From: Gloeopeniophorella convolvens
Lineage: Eukaryota > Basidiomycota > Agaricomycetes > Russulales
DNA length: 64,000 bases
Reading direction: 5' to 3'
Assembly: GCA_022496205.1 (NCBI GenBank)
Contig: WTXD01000006.1
Location: 124,001 to 188,000, forward strand
This document shows positions 35,028 to 47,189 of the stretch, piece after piece; within the stretch, counting starts at the first letter, position 1; each line of letters starts with the position of its first letter. Position numbers and translations under genes: made by a program. Below the pieces are notes generated by a model. It saw only the letters and a list, made by a program, of their open reading frames with translations. It did not search any database and was not told the DNA's origin.

Positions 35028-35267
35028 GCGCAATATTCGCGGACGTTAGAGGTGTTTCAGGCTGGCTATTCTGTGTGTTGGGGCGGCGACGCGGCCGGGA
35101 GGATGAAAGGCTTACTGAGGCCGCACTGGTAACTAGAGATGAAAGCAGGCCGAGCGCTCGAGGAGCGCTCGCGACGCGTGCACCGGCACCGCGTGTTCAC
35201 ACTCCGCCAGACGCGTCCAAGTTATTCCACTTCCTTCATCTGCCGGTCCAACCAACCACCCCCTAGG

Positions 35268-37587
35268 ATGACCACACAATTCGACAGGGTCTACCATGGG
35301 CTCTCAACAGAGCCTGGGAGTGCGTTCACTGCTGTCCGGACTTGGGACTTGTCTCATGATTCCGCCAGAATTCCGTGTTGCGTCCAGCGGCATGGCATGG
35401 AGAGGCGAAGAAGCCGACAATGTCATCGCCATATCCTCCACGGAAGTAAAATGGGCCCGGTGGCTGCGTGTGGCGAGGGGCTTCCAGCTTCGCATCGGCA
35501 CGAAGGACCGCCGCCGGGAAGTCTTCGACGGCTTTGAGCGCGATGTGCGTGCTCATTGTGTGGAGACATCCAGTTTTGTCTGACGTTGACACCCAGGACC
35601 AAGAGAAGGTTGCCAGCTTGCTGAAGCAGCACTTCAGTGTCGCGTTGGAGGCTGATGATATCTCGTTCAGAGGGTGGAATTGGGGTGTTACTGATTTCCG
35701 CGGTGCGCCCTACACCCTTCCTGCCATCTGTGGCTTTGCACGCTCAACTATCTCCTGGGTAGGCGACGAACTAGCTTTCCTCGTTGGGAACAAAACTTCA
35801 TTCGAGCTTCCCCTTCAATATGTCGCCAACTCCAATATCGCAGGCCGAACCGAGGTCTCGCTCGAGTTCATGGCACCCTCCGACTCTGCCGGCAAAAAGC
35901 CGTCAAAGGGCCAGCCTGACGAGATGGTTGAGATTCGCTTCTTTGTGCCTGGTCAGAGCACGCGCGTGCGGGGCTCCGACGAGGGGTCGAACAAATCTGA
36001 TGCCGAGGACGAAGCCAATGACGTGAGCGCCGCGCAGGCGTTCCACGACGCCATCAAGGAAAAGGCCGAGCTTGGCCACGTCGCAGGCGACATCATCCTG
36101 AGCTTCGAGGAGGTGCTCGTCCTCACGCCCAGAGGTCGGTATGACGTCGACATGTTCCCGGAATTCTTGCGATTGCGTGGCAAGACGTACGACTACAAGA
36201 TTGTATACACCAGCATTTCGCGACTGTTCTTACTGCCAAAGGACGACTTGCACATCCTCTTCATCGTGAGTCATTGGTTCGGGGAGTTCGGTGCTTCCTG
36301 CTAATATATCTTACAGCTTGGCCTCAATGTGCCCATCCGGCAAGGCCAGACCCGCTACCAGTACCTCGTCATGCAGTTCAGCCGCGAGGAGGAGATCACC
36401 GCTGAACTCAACATGAGCGAGTGCGTGACCCCGGGATGCTTCCCTACCTCTGCTGACCTCTCCAAACAGGGAGGAGATCGCAAAGCACGACCGGCTGAAG
36501 AAGAACTACGAAGACCCAACATTCGAGGTGGTGTCGAGTGTCTTCCGTGCGCTCTCGAAAAAGAAGATTGTCAGTGCTGGCAGCTTCCAGAGGTGCGTGC
36601 CCCCTTCTCCCGCGATAGCATTCTTGCTTACGCATCGAACATAGTCGAACCGGACATCCAGGCCTCAAGGCCAACCTCAAAGCCGTCCAAGGCGACCTCT
36701 TCATGCTCGACAAATACATCTTCTTCGTCTCGAAGCAGCCCGTGCTCATCGAGATCTCGGACATCCACCAGGTCGTCTTCTCGCGCCTCGGCGCGGGCAT
36801 CGCGACCGCGCGCACGTTCGACATGCAGATCGTGACCAAGAGCGGGCCCGAGTACATGTTCACGTCGATCAACAAGGAGGAGCACGAGCCGACGGACGCG
36901 TACCTCAAGGACAAGAAGGTGCGCGTCAAGAACGAGATGGTGCCCGACGGCGACCTGCTGCTCGCCGCCGCGGGCGACGACTCGGACGAGGAGATGCAGA
37001 GCGTCGCGAGCGATGACGACGAGGTGCCGCGCGTGCGCCGCGCCGGCGACGACGACGAGGACAGCGAGGACGGTGCGCCGCGCTTCTCCGCGCCGCCTCC
37101 GCCGACCCGCTGACCATGCTCCCCCGCCGCACAGACGAGGACTTCCAAGCGTCCTCCTCGGACCAAGGCTCGCCGACCGAGACAAGCGACTCGGACTCCG
37201 AGCCGGCGCGACCGCGTCCGACGCGTCGGGCGACCGCGACATGATGAAGGTCTCCAAGAAGAAAGCGAAAGCGAAGGCGGGCGCGAAAGACGGCGACAAG
37301 GCGCCTGCCAAGAAGAAGAAAAAGCACGCCGCCGCTGCCGCTGCCGCTGCGGACGGAGGGACGGCGGCGACAAGCCGAAGAAGGCGAAACCGAAGCCCAA
37401 GCCCAAGGCAAAGCCGAAGAAGGGCAGCGACGCGGGGGACGATGCGATGGTGGTCGACTCGGAAGCCGAGAAGCCTGCCGCGCCCAAGCCCAAGGCGAAG
37501 CCCAAGCCCAAGCCTGTGACAAAGGCGGCGCCAACGGGCGACGAGGACGAGCCGGCGCGGAAGAAGCAGAAAAAGGCGGGCGACTAA
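35268..37587 (+). CDS. POB3: FACT complex subunit Pob3 (SSRP1 homologue), tail frameshifted
   Basis: Exons 35268-35319, 35369-35544, 35597-35702, 35763-36265, 36317-36420, 36470-36592, 36645-37072 and 37135-37587. Pob3 pairs with Spt16 to form FACT, which loosens and rebuilds nucleosomes during transcription and replication. The dimerisation PH region (FRVASSGMAW, WARVARGFQL-like), the SSRP1 middle domain (FEEVLVLTPRGRYDVDMFPEFLRLRGKTYDYK) and the second PH domain (LFMLDKYIFFVSKQP) are intact. An acidic Asp/Glu/Ser tail and Lys/Pro/Ala repeats follow. In the last exon the likely frame shifts by one base near 37206 and again near 37360, as if one base were missing each time. Fungal Pob3 normally lacks the HMG box, and none is seen here. 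Six of the seven donors read GTGCGY. Confidence 0.92.
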
Positions 37588-37986
37588 GCCTAGTACCTCC
37601 ACCCTATCACGACTACCTTGCGTTATTATCTGCCGTGTCTGCCCTCATGAGGCTTTTGTATACCTGTCGCTCGCTCGCTACCCCGAATCGATTTTACGGA
37701 AATCATGTTGCATTACCGAATCTGAAATCAAAGGAGCGTCGAGAATCAACCAAGCGGCGCGGTGCACGACTAGGATTGCAGATACAGTAGCGTATGTGTC
37801 ATGGGAGACAGAGATAGACGGGGGGCGTGTGGCTCGGAAAGATGGTGAATCCAATAAATGAGTGAACAGACAACAAGTCGATGGGACATACAATACTGTG
37901 TGCGATGCGGACGATACAGGGGTCTAAAGGAATGGTGTAGATGATGGTGTGGAGAGATGATGGATCGATCTAGGGTGGGCGTGCGG

Positions 37987-40900
37987 TCACCGCTTGGCGA
38001 GCAGCGACCCGGGCTCGAAGGCGTAGCCCTGCGGGGCCAACCCCGCAGGCGCTGCAGCCGAGCCTGAGGGCACCTGCACCAGCGGCTGCTGCGCGGCGCG
38101 TGACGCACCCTTGCGGGTGCCAGAGCGCGAGAGGGCCTTGTTGAGCGAGGCCCCGGCGCCCCAGTGGCCGACAGGACGTTGCGCTCCTGATTGATGAAGT
38201 ACGACTGTATGCAGATCGATGCGGATCAGCTCCCAGCCTCCCTGCGCGCGCGCGCGCAAACACACGAGGCCACTCACACGCGCCAAGAGGATGCTCTCCA
38301 CCCATTTTAGCCCGTCCTTCTCGGAGCAGCAAAACGTGTGCACGTAGTCCGCCGCGCTCTCAAAGAAGGTGAGGTTGTCGGTGGACTTGACGGCGAAGAC
38401 GTAGGGCTTCGGGGACTTGTGCAGCCTGGTGACCACATAGGCGTCAAAGTTCGCCAGCGAACACAGGAAGGTCTCGTCTTTGCCCTGCAGTCATGGAGTT
38501 CTTTTAGTTACGGAGATAGGACGGCCTGGAGTGTGCGGCTCACGTTGTCCTTTTTGGAAAGCCAGAGACCTTGTTCGCGTAGCTCGAGCCACCGTTTGCT
38601 CCACTTGCCGCGCTTGCTCTCCCACTCGATGTAGCCGCTGCACACAGGCGAGCTGGAGGGCATAGCCTGCGTCACAGGATGGGTCAATTTAACCCACTTT
38701 CCCAACGCACAATAAATCAGCACTCACAGAAGGGTGCAAACGAGCCGCAAGCGGCGTCTTCTTCGCCACCAACAGATTGACACTCTTGTCTTTGTCCCAA
38801 GAGCTGATGATCTCCGAGACCACCTCATAGTGACGGATCGGCCGCTCTGCGCTCGCTCATCAGCACGAACAGCCCCCAACGCACGCACGCGCAGACATCA
38901 GCGCTCACCCATGCCAAAGTCCTGTGACACCTCGAACAGCATCCACCCGCCGGCGCCCGCCCAGTTCGCGAGCTGGCCCTGCGAGTCGAGGGTCTCGAGT
39001 ATCTCCTTGGCAGTCGTCCCGGGGCCCATCTCGAGCGTGTTGAACCGTTGCAGGTCCACAATGAACACGCGCTGCTGCCACGACACGGGCTTCGCCTCGC
39101 GCGAGACGACCTGGAAGCCCGACGCCGCGCCCGTGCCCGTGCCCCCGACGTCCGCTGACGCGCGGGGCACGGGCGCGCGCTGCTCGACCGACGTGCGGCC
39201 CGCCGGGTGCGCGTCCTCGCTCGTGCGCGGGCGCCGGATCGATTTGGCCCGCAGCGGGAGCGTGACGGGCGGGTTCGTCTCGAACGGGTCGCGCTGCCGC
39301 GTGGGACGTGATGCGGTCGTCGCGCTGCGGCCGAGGCGGTGCGGGTCGTATGGCGGGGGCGGCGTCGGCGCGAGCGGCGGGTCCGCTGTGCGGGGGCGGT
39401 GGAACGAGCGTGCGGGCCGGAGGGACCTGTTCTGGGAACCGACGCTCGGGGCGCGCGCGTGGTCGCCCGACAACCGCCCGAACTGGTCCGCCGCAGAGGC
39501 GGGGTCGGCGAGTGCTTGCAGGTGGTTCTTCGGCGAGGAAGTGGGAGAATGTGAGGCCACTTGGATATCTCTTAGTCGCCGGGCGAGGTCGTCAGCGGGA
39601 ACGGGCCTGGCGGTGTTGCTAGGGAGGGTCTTGGTGCGCGGCCGGGCAGCGCGCGAAGTCGAGTGCGCCAAGGGGACGGGCACGCGTGAAGGACTCACGC
39701 CTATCTGCGCCTGATGCTGCTGCGCCTCGTCCCGGGGTAGCTGTGCTTGCTGCCGTTGCAAGGCACGCAGCCTCCTGCGCTCGTCGTTTTCGTCGCGCAC
39801 CTGCTTCCGGATCGTCCGTTGCGCGCGCAGAGCTGTAGGGATGCTCCGCGCAAGGGGAACGTCGTCGTCGTCTGATGAAGCCGGCTTGGGCGCAGCCGAT
39901 TGTGAATCCTGCGCGAGGCGCCGCGTGCCTTCATCTTCGCTCTCTTCGCTCTCCGAGTCACTGGGCGTGGAGGACCCCGAGGGCGTCTTCCCATCGCGAC
40001 CGTCCTTGCGGCGATCGCCGCCGCCACCCTCGCCGCCGCGGCCCTCGCCTCCTCCATATCCACCGCCCCCGTAGGATTCGTTCCCACCCGGAGGTTGTCG
40101 GTCCTGGCCACCGTTCTCGTGCCCATTGGAGGAAGGCAAGTGCTCCTGATAGCCTCCACCAGACCGACCATTGTGGCTTTCCCAACCGTCGCCGTCTACC
40201 AGCTCGTCGAGGTCGTAAACGGCGTCGTCAAACATGTCTGCTTCTTCCAACTCCGGGGTGCCGTAGTCTTCGTACACCGACTGCCAGTCGTCGTCACTAG
40301 GGGGCGAAGGCATGTCATCCGACACTACGGAGTTGACTGGAGGGCGTATCGTCCCCGCAGATGTGCCTGGCTGGAAATCATCAAGTTTGGAATAACCGCC
40401 CGGCATTGACAGGAAATCAGTAGATTGCGAGTGTCGCAGATCTGTGATGTATTCCTTGGACACCGGGTGGGAGGCATCATCATCGAAACTGAGATCCGCA
40501 GGCACAGATTCCCCGGACGAAGAGTGGGTGGAACACCGTGCGGGGGAGTCATCGCCCCACTGCGTCTGGGAATCAGGGGAGAGCACAGGGACCGAGGAGG
40601 ACGAAGACGAGGATGGGGAGCGCGAAAGCGAGGACGAGGAGAAACTCGTGAGGACGTCAAAGAGGGATGAGAACATGGGCGTTCCTTCCTCCGAGTCGAG
40701 CTCGAGCTCGACTGGCGACTGGACGAAGGGCACCTCATCCTCCAGCACATGGGACTCAATATCCCTGTAAGGCTGACACGCGTCGGCGGCATCACTTGGA
40801 TGCTCATCACCGCTTGCGACTTCGTTCACACTGGTATAAGCCTCCGGGCCGAGAGACAAGTCAGCGGAGGAGTGATGGTCCGTAGTGGTGCCGAGGTTCG

Positions 40901-42168
40901 GCTGAAACGGCGCTTCCTCGGAGGCACTGGAGAGACGGTCGTCTTGGCTAGAACTGCCGAGGTCCCAAGGTTCCAAGGGGAGGCGCGCCCCAAGCGTGCC
41001 CTTGCGGGTCTTTTGTGCGAATGTGAGAGGGTGAGGACGCCGCAAAGGTGGTGAGGACATACCTTGATTGGATAGATAAAGTCGGACTGGGCGAGCGTAC
41101 GTAAAGACGGGAGGGAAGGACGCGGAGCGAACGCTGGTCGCGTGTATGCGGGACGTGGCTGACGGCCACTCGGTGGAGGGGACGGAAGAGAAGTCCGAGA
41201 GAAGGCGGGCGTCGGACGTGTGCTTTGGACTGGTGAAGTGGGAGGCAAGGCAACAGCAGGCGGCTCGGCTGCCAATGGAGAGCGCGGTTGCTTGATGGAG
41301 GTGCCTTTCGTAAGAGATGTTCGGCGGGAACGCGGTGGGGAGATTGGTTTTGAGTGGAGCGGTTGCAGCGGTTGGGCGGCCGTGTGGTTCGCAAAGGGGT
41401 CATCGTCGAGGAGGAAGTCCGGCGGGGGAGAGATGCGAGCGGGGGCCAGAGAGTCGGCGAATTCAGCGGGGGAAGAAGGAGATTGGTGGTCGGAGTGGGA
41501 AGAAGTAGAGAGGGAGCGGACACGCGAGGAGGAATGCCGCGATTCTGTGGGTGAGGAAGGCGAGGGAAGTGGGTATAAGAGGAAGGGAGGTATAAGGATA
41601 GACTGGAGAGAAGTGCGCTTCTTTGGCATGGGGAACGGGTGGCGGTGGGTATTTGGTAAGTGGTCTCGGGGCGAGGCTAGATGTGTCGGATTTGCATCGA
41701 AGGCGAGGGCGGGAGCGAGGAGGGAGTGGGCGGGTGAAGAGGCGAGGGAGGCGAGGGAAGGCTAGAAACGGAAGGGGTGAGCAAAGGCGCGTGGGGGATG
41801 TTGGATAGACATAAGAGGAGCAAGGCGCGCTACGGATCGCGCGTCTGGAACGTAATGTATGTATGTATGTATGATGCGGCGAACGGGGCCGGAGTAGGAC
41901 GAGACGCAGCAAGGGGACGAGATGGACTTACGGAGCACTGGGCGTTTTCATCGCCAGAAGCGGTCTCATCCCACTTCTCTGTCCCCGGGAAAAACGCGTT
42001 CTGCAACGCCCGCTCAATCCGAATACCCATCGCGTGATCTGTGTCCAGAGCAGAACGCCCGCCCATAACCTTGCTTGTTGGAGACAAGTAATATGATTCG
42101 GGGTTCTCGTTCGGCCCTAGACTTAAGGGCACGGGTTCTATATCTTCGCGGAGAAAGTTGATATACAT
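37987..42168 (-). CDS. Ras-association and PH domain protein
   Basis: Probable exons are 41932-42168, 41063-41761, 38909-41000, 38728-38846, 38544-38666, 38278-38484 and 37987-38204, about 1,230 residues. Most is Ser/Pro-rich disorder with a Gly/Glu-rich stretch. A Ras-association domain starts at RVFIVDLQRFNTLEM and ends near NLLVAKKTPLAARLHP. A PH domain follows at once (GYIEWESKRGKWSKRWLEL to LLARSYFINQERNVLS). RA-PH tandems occur in MIG-10/RIAM/lamellipodin and Grb7 proteins, which link Ras-like GTPases to actin or membranes. This relation is inferred. The frame of the conserved tail (ending EPGSLLAKR) is one base off near 38155, so a small indel is likely. The first exon is tentative; the Met at 41629 is the conservative start. 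Confidence 0.8.
41855..41873. repeat. TATG tetranucleotide microsatellite
   Basis: Four TATG units in a row plus a partial one lie in the putative first intron (41762-41931) of the RA-PH gene. This intron is 170 bases, longer than most here. Confidence 0.7.
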
Positions 42169-43386
42169 GTCCGCGGCGAGCCAGGGAAGAGGGCGAGAAA
42201 AAGGTAGTGGCGTCTTGATACGGTTCCTTGTCGACTTGTCCCTCAAAAACCAACTACGCTCTGCTGACTAAGCCGTAGCTAAGGAACGAGCGTCCCTGTC
42301 GGGGCCTGCCATATTGCCCTCTTTGGCCTCCAGCAAGTCTGTCTTCCCAAGCCGCTCGCTGTCCATCGTCACCGCCCCCAACTGCCATACACCCACATCT
42401 CTATACTAATCATTCCCCGCCAGCGCCGCTCGCAGAGCGCCCCTTCAGCCCTGGCCCGGTGGTTGCCCCGGCAATTACACATTTTCCCATCCCTACCGGT
42501 TACGTCACAGCATCGCGTGCAGCTTTGTCCCCTCGGCCATTCCGTCGGCTCTTCCCGGCCACCATATGTTTTGGTGTTTGTCCAGCACCACCTCCTCTCG
42601 TATCAAAATCATCATCAGTTCGCGCTCGGAAAGTCCATCAAGAACACCCAGCAGGTCCTAGCGACGACCCACGCACGCATGCTGCATGACAGCACATAAG
42701 TACATAATTTTATCCACCGTCCTGTATTCATCGGCCCGACCAGTCAACCACCCACAATGCACACTCCCCAGACTCATGCACGCTCTATCCTCCCTGACCC
42801 TGAGAACCACAGAATTCCTAGCGATAGTTTTCGCAAACCGCACAGGGACCGATAGGAACATAAACCCGCGAATCGCCTTCCGACCATACATCCTTATCTT
42901 TTGAAAACGCACCGGACTGACAATTCCGAGAGAGGCGTCGAGCACCTCTTCGCGACGCTCGTTTCGATAGGCTGTAGTTTCAGAAACACATGTTATTGGA
43001 GAGCCTAAGCGTTACCTGATGTCCCCACGCCGCGGGGAACATGACGTGCAGCTGTCGATCGCCGAGCGCCCCCGCACAGTCAGCGTTGTATCGGCTCGCA
43101 TAGGTTCGTAATGTGTGCGATGTTTGCTCGAACGCGCTGTCAGCCGCACATCTTCTCCCCAACACTCGATTTGACACGTAAAAACGCGTACCATTTGGTG
43201 TGACTTACACGACGAGACGACCCTCCTCATTCAAGTTGCCAGCGTTCGACGTTTGCGGACGGCATGCGCTTTATGTAAGCTGCACCAGCGGAGTCGTTGC
43301 CATTGGTCTGGGCGGCGCGCTCAGCCGGGTCTCCATCACACAATAATCTGCTTCGTAAAAATTCGCACTGCTGAGCGGCTTTGGAC
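42169..43386. other. Divergent intergenic region
   Basis: About 1.2 kb separates the starts of the RA-PH gene (minus) and the DCAF4-like gene (plus). Several short C-rich runs resemble fungal promoter sequence. No coding exon could be supported. Confidence 0.4.
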
Positions 43387-45321
43387 ATGCCCAAGGAACT
43401 CCCTGGGCTCTATTTTGATGCAGAAAAGAACCGCTACTTCCCGTCATCCTCTAGACCGGCTGGCCATGCGCAGACCAGCGCCGGTCAGCCCCCACAAAAG
43501 CGTCAAAACGGGCGGGCGCCCCGTCAGCGCACCCATGAAGCAGAGTCGAGTTCGTCAGAAGTGCCTCTGCAGGATCGAAGGCAAGGAAGTGCCTGGCGCA
43601 CATTGCAGGCGTCCCATCTTGCCAGCCGCCCCAAGACGAGGGTCGATGCTATCCAGTCTGTCACATCCACGAGTCGCAATGGCTGCCATCCTCACATGCG
43701 AACCGCTTCTGCAGCCAGATGATGACAGCGCAAATTGAGTCCACGGCATCATGCCTGGCCGTCCCGATCCACGTCGACGAAGGAGACACCCTGACTGCCT
43801 TTGGTGTGCGCGTTCGAGTCGGTGTCTCGGTGCCTGGTGCTTACCATTCGACGCACCATCCAGGCCGGCGTCCACGATGACCAGGTATGGTCCGTCGCAG
43901 GCGACTCCACCGGGTACATCTATATCTCCGAGCATTCATCTACCGGGCGCTACCTCTCTGCGCCGCCGTACGAGCTGGAACATTCGTGGGCCCAAGTGTA
44001 CCTCCTCGACAGCCGCGTACGTGCTCGAGCCGCTCCTGGCGTCCGCCGACGCCTGCATTCATCCCGCGGACGGACAGGTTTCTTCCGTTTGTTCCTCAGG
44101 CTCCCGATGTGTGTGAGTGAGTCTGGCTTCATCCGCGCACTCGGGGCTCTGACGCGCCGGCGCACAGCGCGACCTCGTTCGGGTCGACCGTGCTCACGTC
44201 GGACATGGCCGAGCCCTGGCAGTGAGCCCGCTCCCGGCCCCCACGCGCGGACTGTAGTTCACACACAGGAAGACAAGTGCAGCTATCCCCTCCGCCGCGT
44301 CTCGTGCACGACATCTGGACGAGCCGGCTGCGCGATCGCAGCCTCGTGCTAGGTGAGGAGTGGCCGGCACAGCGCACTCGTCCACCTGCGCTCACGGGGA
44401 GTCTCTCTTAGGTGTCGCCAAGCGTGCGGTGTACATCGCTGATATCGACAACGCGCTCGACCTGCGGTCCCTAGACACCCAAAGCGACGTGTTCGCGCTC
44501 CACCAGGAGGAGGTACGCCTGCACGCCCCCTCTCCCCCTTCCCCCCTCCTCCCCCCGCCGCACCATCCTGACGCACACACAGAACCTCGTGTACGCTGGC
44601 GCGCGCAACGGCTCCGTCACGCGCTTCGATACGCGCGAGCGCGCCAGCGTTGGCACGGCGCTGCTCGACGGCGCGTTTGCGCGCGCGCACAACTCGGTCA
44701 CGTACCTGCGCGTCGTCAGGGAGTGGCAGCTGCTGGCCAGCACCATCCGCGGAAACGTACGTCGCGCGCGCGTTGCTCCCTCCCTTCGCGCACACAAGTG
44801 CTCACGACGCGCCCAGATCGAGATATTCGACGTCCGCGCCGTGCGCGGGACGCGCCCACTCATGGCCCTCGCCGGGCACGTGAACGCGTACCAGCCCAGC
44901 CTCGTAAGCCCCCGCCCTCGTGCGCCGGGAGCATCCACTTGTTATATCCCTAACTAATTTACCCCTGATGATGCGCCCGCTCCAGCCGCACGCCGTGACG
45001 CCGTCGGAGGACTACTTGTTTGCGGCCGGGCTCGACCACCACATCCGCGGCTGGTCCCTGCGCACCGGCGAACCCCTGTCGAGCGCTGCCGCGGCGCCGG
45101 ATCCTGCGGCCGATGCGGCCGTCGTGGTTCCGGGGCACTATCCGCGCGCTGTGAGCTGTGCGCTCTCGCCGCTCGCGGTCAAGTTCGAGGAGCAGATTAC
45201 AGCGCTCGAGGCTGTGCAGATCGATCGCGAGACATGCCTGTTTGCGACGGCGGGGAACGGGGTGCATAAATTCGCTCTGGGGCGCCGTGCCGGGCAGGAC
45301 GTGATGGATTTAGGTTCATGA
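43387..45321 (+). CDS. DCAF4/WDR21-like WD40-repeat protein
   Basis: Exons 43387-43672, 43729-43805, 43864-44016, 44078-44112, 44168-44221, 44273-44352, 44412-44512, 44583-44756, 44817-44903 and 44986-45321 give about 460 residues. The start PKELPGLYFDAEKNRYFP matches the N-terminus of DCAF4/WDR21 proteins, substrate receptors of CUL4-DDB1 ubiquitin ligases. A basic linker follows. The WD-type blades include DDQVWSVAGDSTGYIYIS, RAVYIADIDNALDLRSLD, NLVYAGARNGSVTRFDTRER and NIEIFDVR, with SEDYLFAAGLDHHIRGWSL near the end. A target in the proteasome pathway is inferred from family only. The first intron (43673-43728) is the least certain join, since its donor GTCGCA is weak. All later joins agree in phase. 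Confidence 0.82.
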
Positions 45322-45719
45322 ATGCGGGGCCAATGGCACATTGTATGGATCTGACATTTTGAACGTATGGGACTAGTATTAATACAGCTACAATTTATGT
45401 TTCCGCTGGAGCTACTAGAGGCAAATGTCCCAGTTTCAGTTTCGAGAGACAAGCGCGAGGGGTGGGGTATGCACAGCTGCCATCACAAGAAGACGAGAAA
45501 GAGAAGGGGGTTCATGCGAGCGAGGTCTGCGAATCAGTGCGCCTGGTGTTGCCTAAGCGCTGTGCGTTCCGTCGCGGCACGGTTCCTCGAAGAGACTCGA
45601 CAGAGAGCTCGAGGGGCTGAACTGCTGGTTCCTGAGGCTTTCATTGCTATCGGGCCAAGACAGCTCAGGAATCGGGGACGAATTTTCTTTGTCATGCTCT
45701 GGGACGTCTGGTTCAGTAC
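45322..45719. other. Convergent region, possible extra 3' coding of the homeodomain gene
   Basis: This lies between the DCAF4-like stop and the stop assigned to the homeodomain gene. On the minus strand, 45553-45740 contains a well-composed acidic frame with DKENSSPIPELSWPD, including a KEN motif, and a Ser/Phe-rich end. This may be the true C-terminus of the homeodomain protein through an intron I could not place with a good donor. Confidence 0.4.
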
Positions 45720-47028
45720 TCAGGCAACAGAATGCAAGCGTCTCGCTCCGCGCGCACCTGAATCGCGCGGGAGTGCCGCTGCCGCCTCGGCATGTGCATG
45801 CTCTTCGAGACTTTCCGGCGAGGCTGTATCGGACTGTGAGGCTCGCTCCAACTGTTGCACATGCGCGTTGAAAGTCGAGCGGATGCGCCGCTCCAGAGCG
45901 AGCATATCTTCCCATCTAGCCACGAAAGAGATCGGGGTGGCTTTGGGGTGTGGCACAGCGGCACTTCCTTCCGGTTGGAATTGGGTGCTCCCCAGGCCAT
46001 CGTCAGCGCCAAAGAGGAGTGAGTACATGGTCGGCAGGTGACCGAACGGTAGCTGCAAAGCAAGTGGGGGCGGAATCGAGTCTGTGGAGCACGCACTAGC
46101 GGTCTCAGACACCTCGCTCTGCTCGAGGTGCCCAGCGTAAGGAGGAACCAAGGCCTTACGTGAAGAACGAGCCTCCAGAGGTCTCAGCGAGGTGTGAGCC
46201 TGGCCAAGAGGATGCGCATGTATGCCGCTGAGGAATGACGCGTGTTGGAAGGAAGAGGCCAATGCATGCGCAGCACCGGAAGCGTTCGCCGTTCCATGAG
46301 ACTGGAACGGAGCTGGAAGCAAGCGAGAGACGGGTGTCGGATGTTCGGCAGCCTGAGAGTAGGATGCAGCGTAGCCGTACTCCGCCTGGGAGCCAGGTGT
46401 TCCGCACTGAGAGACCCGTGGACGAGCAAGGATCCCGGCGGGGCGTGCAGTCCCGGGTGAGGTGCTTGATCGGGAGGACAAGAAGGAGGGCTCCACAGCG
46501 CTTGCCCCGCGGTCGGCCGGGCCTGTAAAACCCGTAGAGTTACCACTCGTCACCGCGTAGGTCATCGTGGGGTCAGTACGGGATTTCAAAGCCGTATCGT
46601 TCGATCTCAGTTTCTCTGTCTTCTTCGAGGCAGCGTTGGCTCGCTTGAACCAACCAGTAATCCATTTTGCGTCTCTGAAAATATCGACGGGAGCCCCTAA
46701 GCTATGCTTGTCCGCCTTGGGGAGTGAGGGTATACTCACAGCCCAGTCTGAACTGCCAGGAGCTTTTTTTGCTCTGCGTTCGGGGTTGGCTGCTTTTGCT
46801 GAACCTCCGAGAGGATCTGTAGTTGCCAGTCTTCCGCCTGAACCCCGCGTACCTGGGAGAATCGGGATGACATCACTGCGACTTTTTTTTTCAGGGCGGG
46901 TCGGCTTGAGGTTGTTGGAGGTTGGGGCGAGGGCAGATGCTCGCAGCGAAGGCCGAGGGTTGATACTTATTTGAAATCCCAGCGGTGGAATTCGAGTTGC
47001 CAAAGATGGACAGCGCTCGTAATTGCAT
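45720..47028 (-). CDS. Divergent homeodomain protein
   Basis: Exons 46967-47028, 46853-46904, 46740-46816 and 45720-46674 give 381 residues. After a short leader, residues 22-83 form a homeodomain-like unit: a basic arm (KKKVAVMSSR), helix 1 with ILSEVQQKQPTPN, helix 2 with EQKKLLAVQTGL, and helix 3 KWITGWFKRAN. W72 and F73 fit the homeodomain core, but the position of the canonical Asn51 is Arg (R75), so DNA recognition should differ. The rest is Ser/Pro/Ala-rich, with a helical C-terminal part (WEDMLALERRIRSTF) that could dimerise. A nuclear transcription factor is inferred. The homeodomain appears only after splicing four exons, which explains why it is easily missed. The C-terminus is uncertain. 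Confidence 0.7.
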
Positions 47029-47189
47029 TGCTCACGTGCCTCGTTCGAAGAGACAAGTCCAATCCACACCGGCCCGAAGGAAAGAGGGAGACAGAGTCCG
47101 GATGATAATGGCTACAGCTACCACCAGCGTAGGTAAAACGAAGCGGAAGCGAGGTTATGCATACAAGTGAATGCGGCCTTCCCCGCAAC

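Noticed and set aside
41463..41912. Minus-strand frame read as a separate small gene upstream of the RA-PH gene
   Set aside because: It is out of frame with the conserved part and its Pro/Leu/Arg composition comes from CT-rich intronic and disordered coding DNA.
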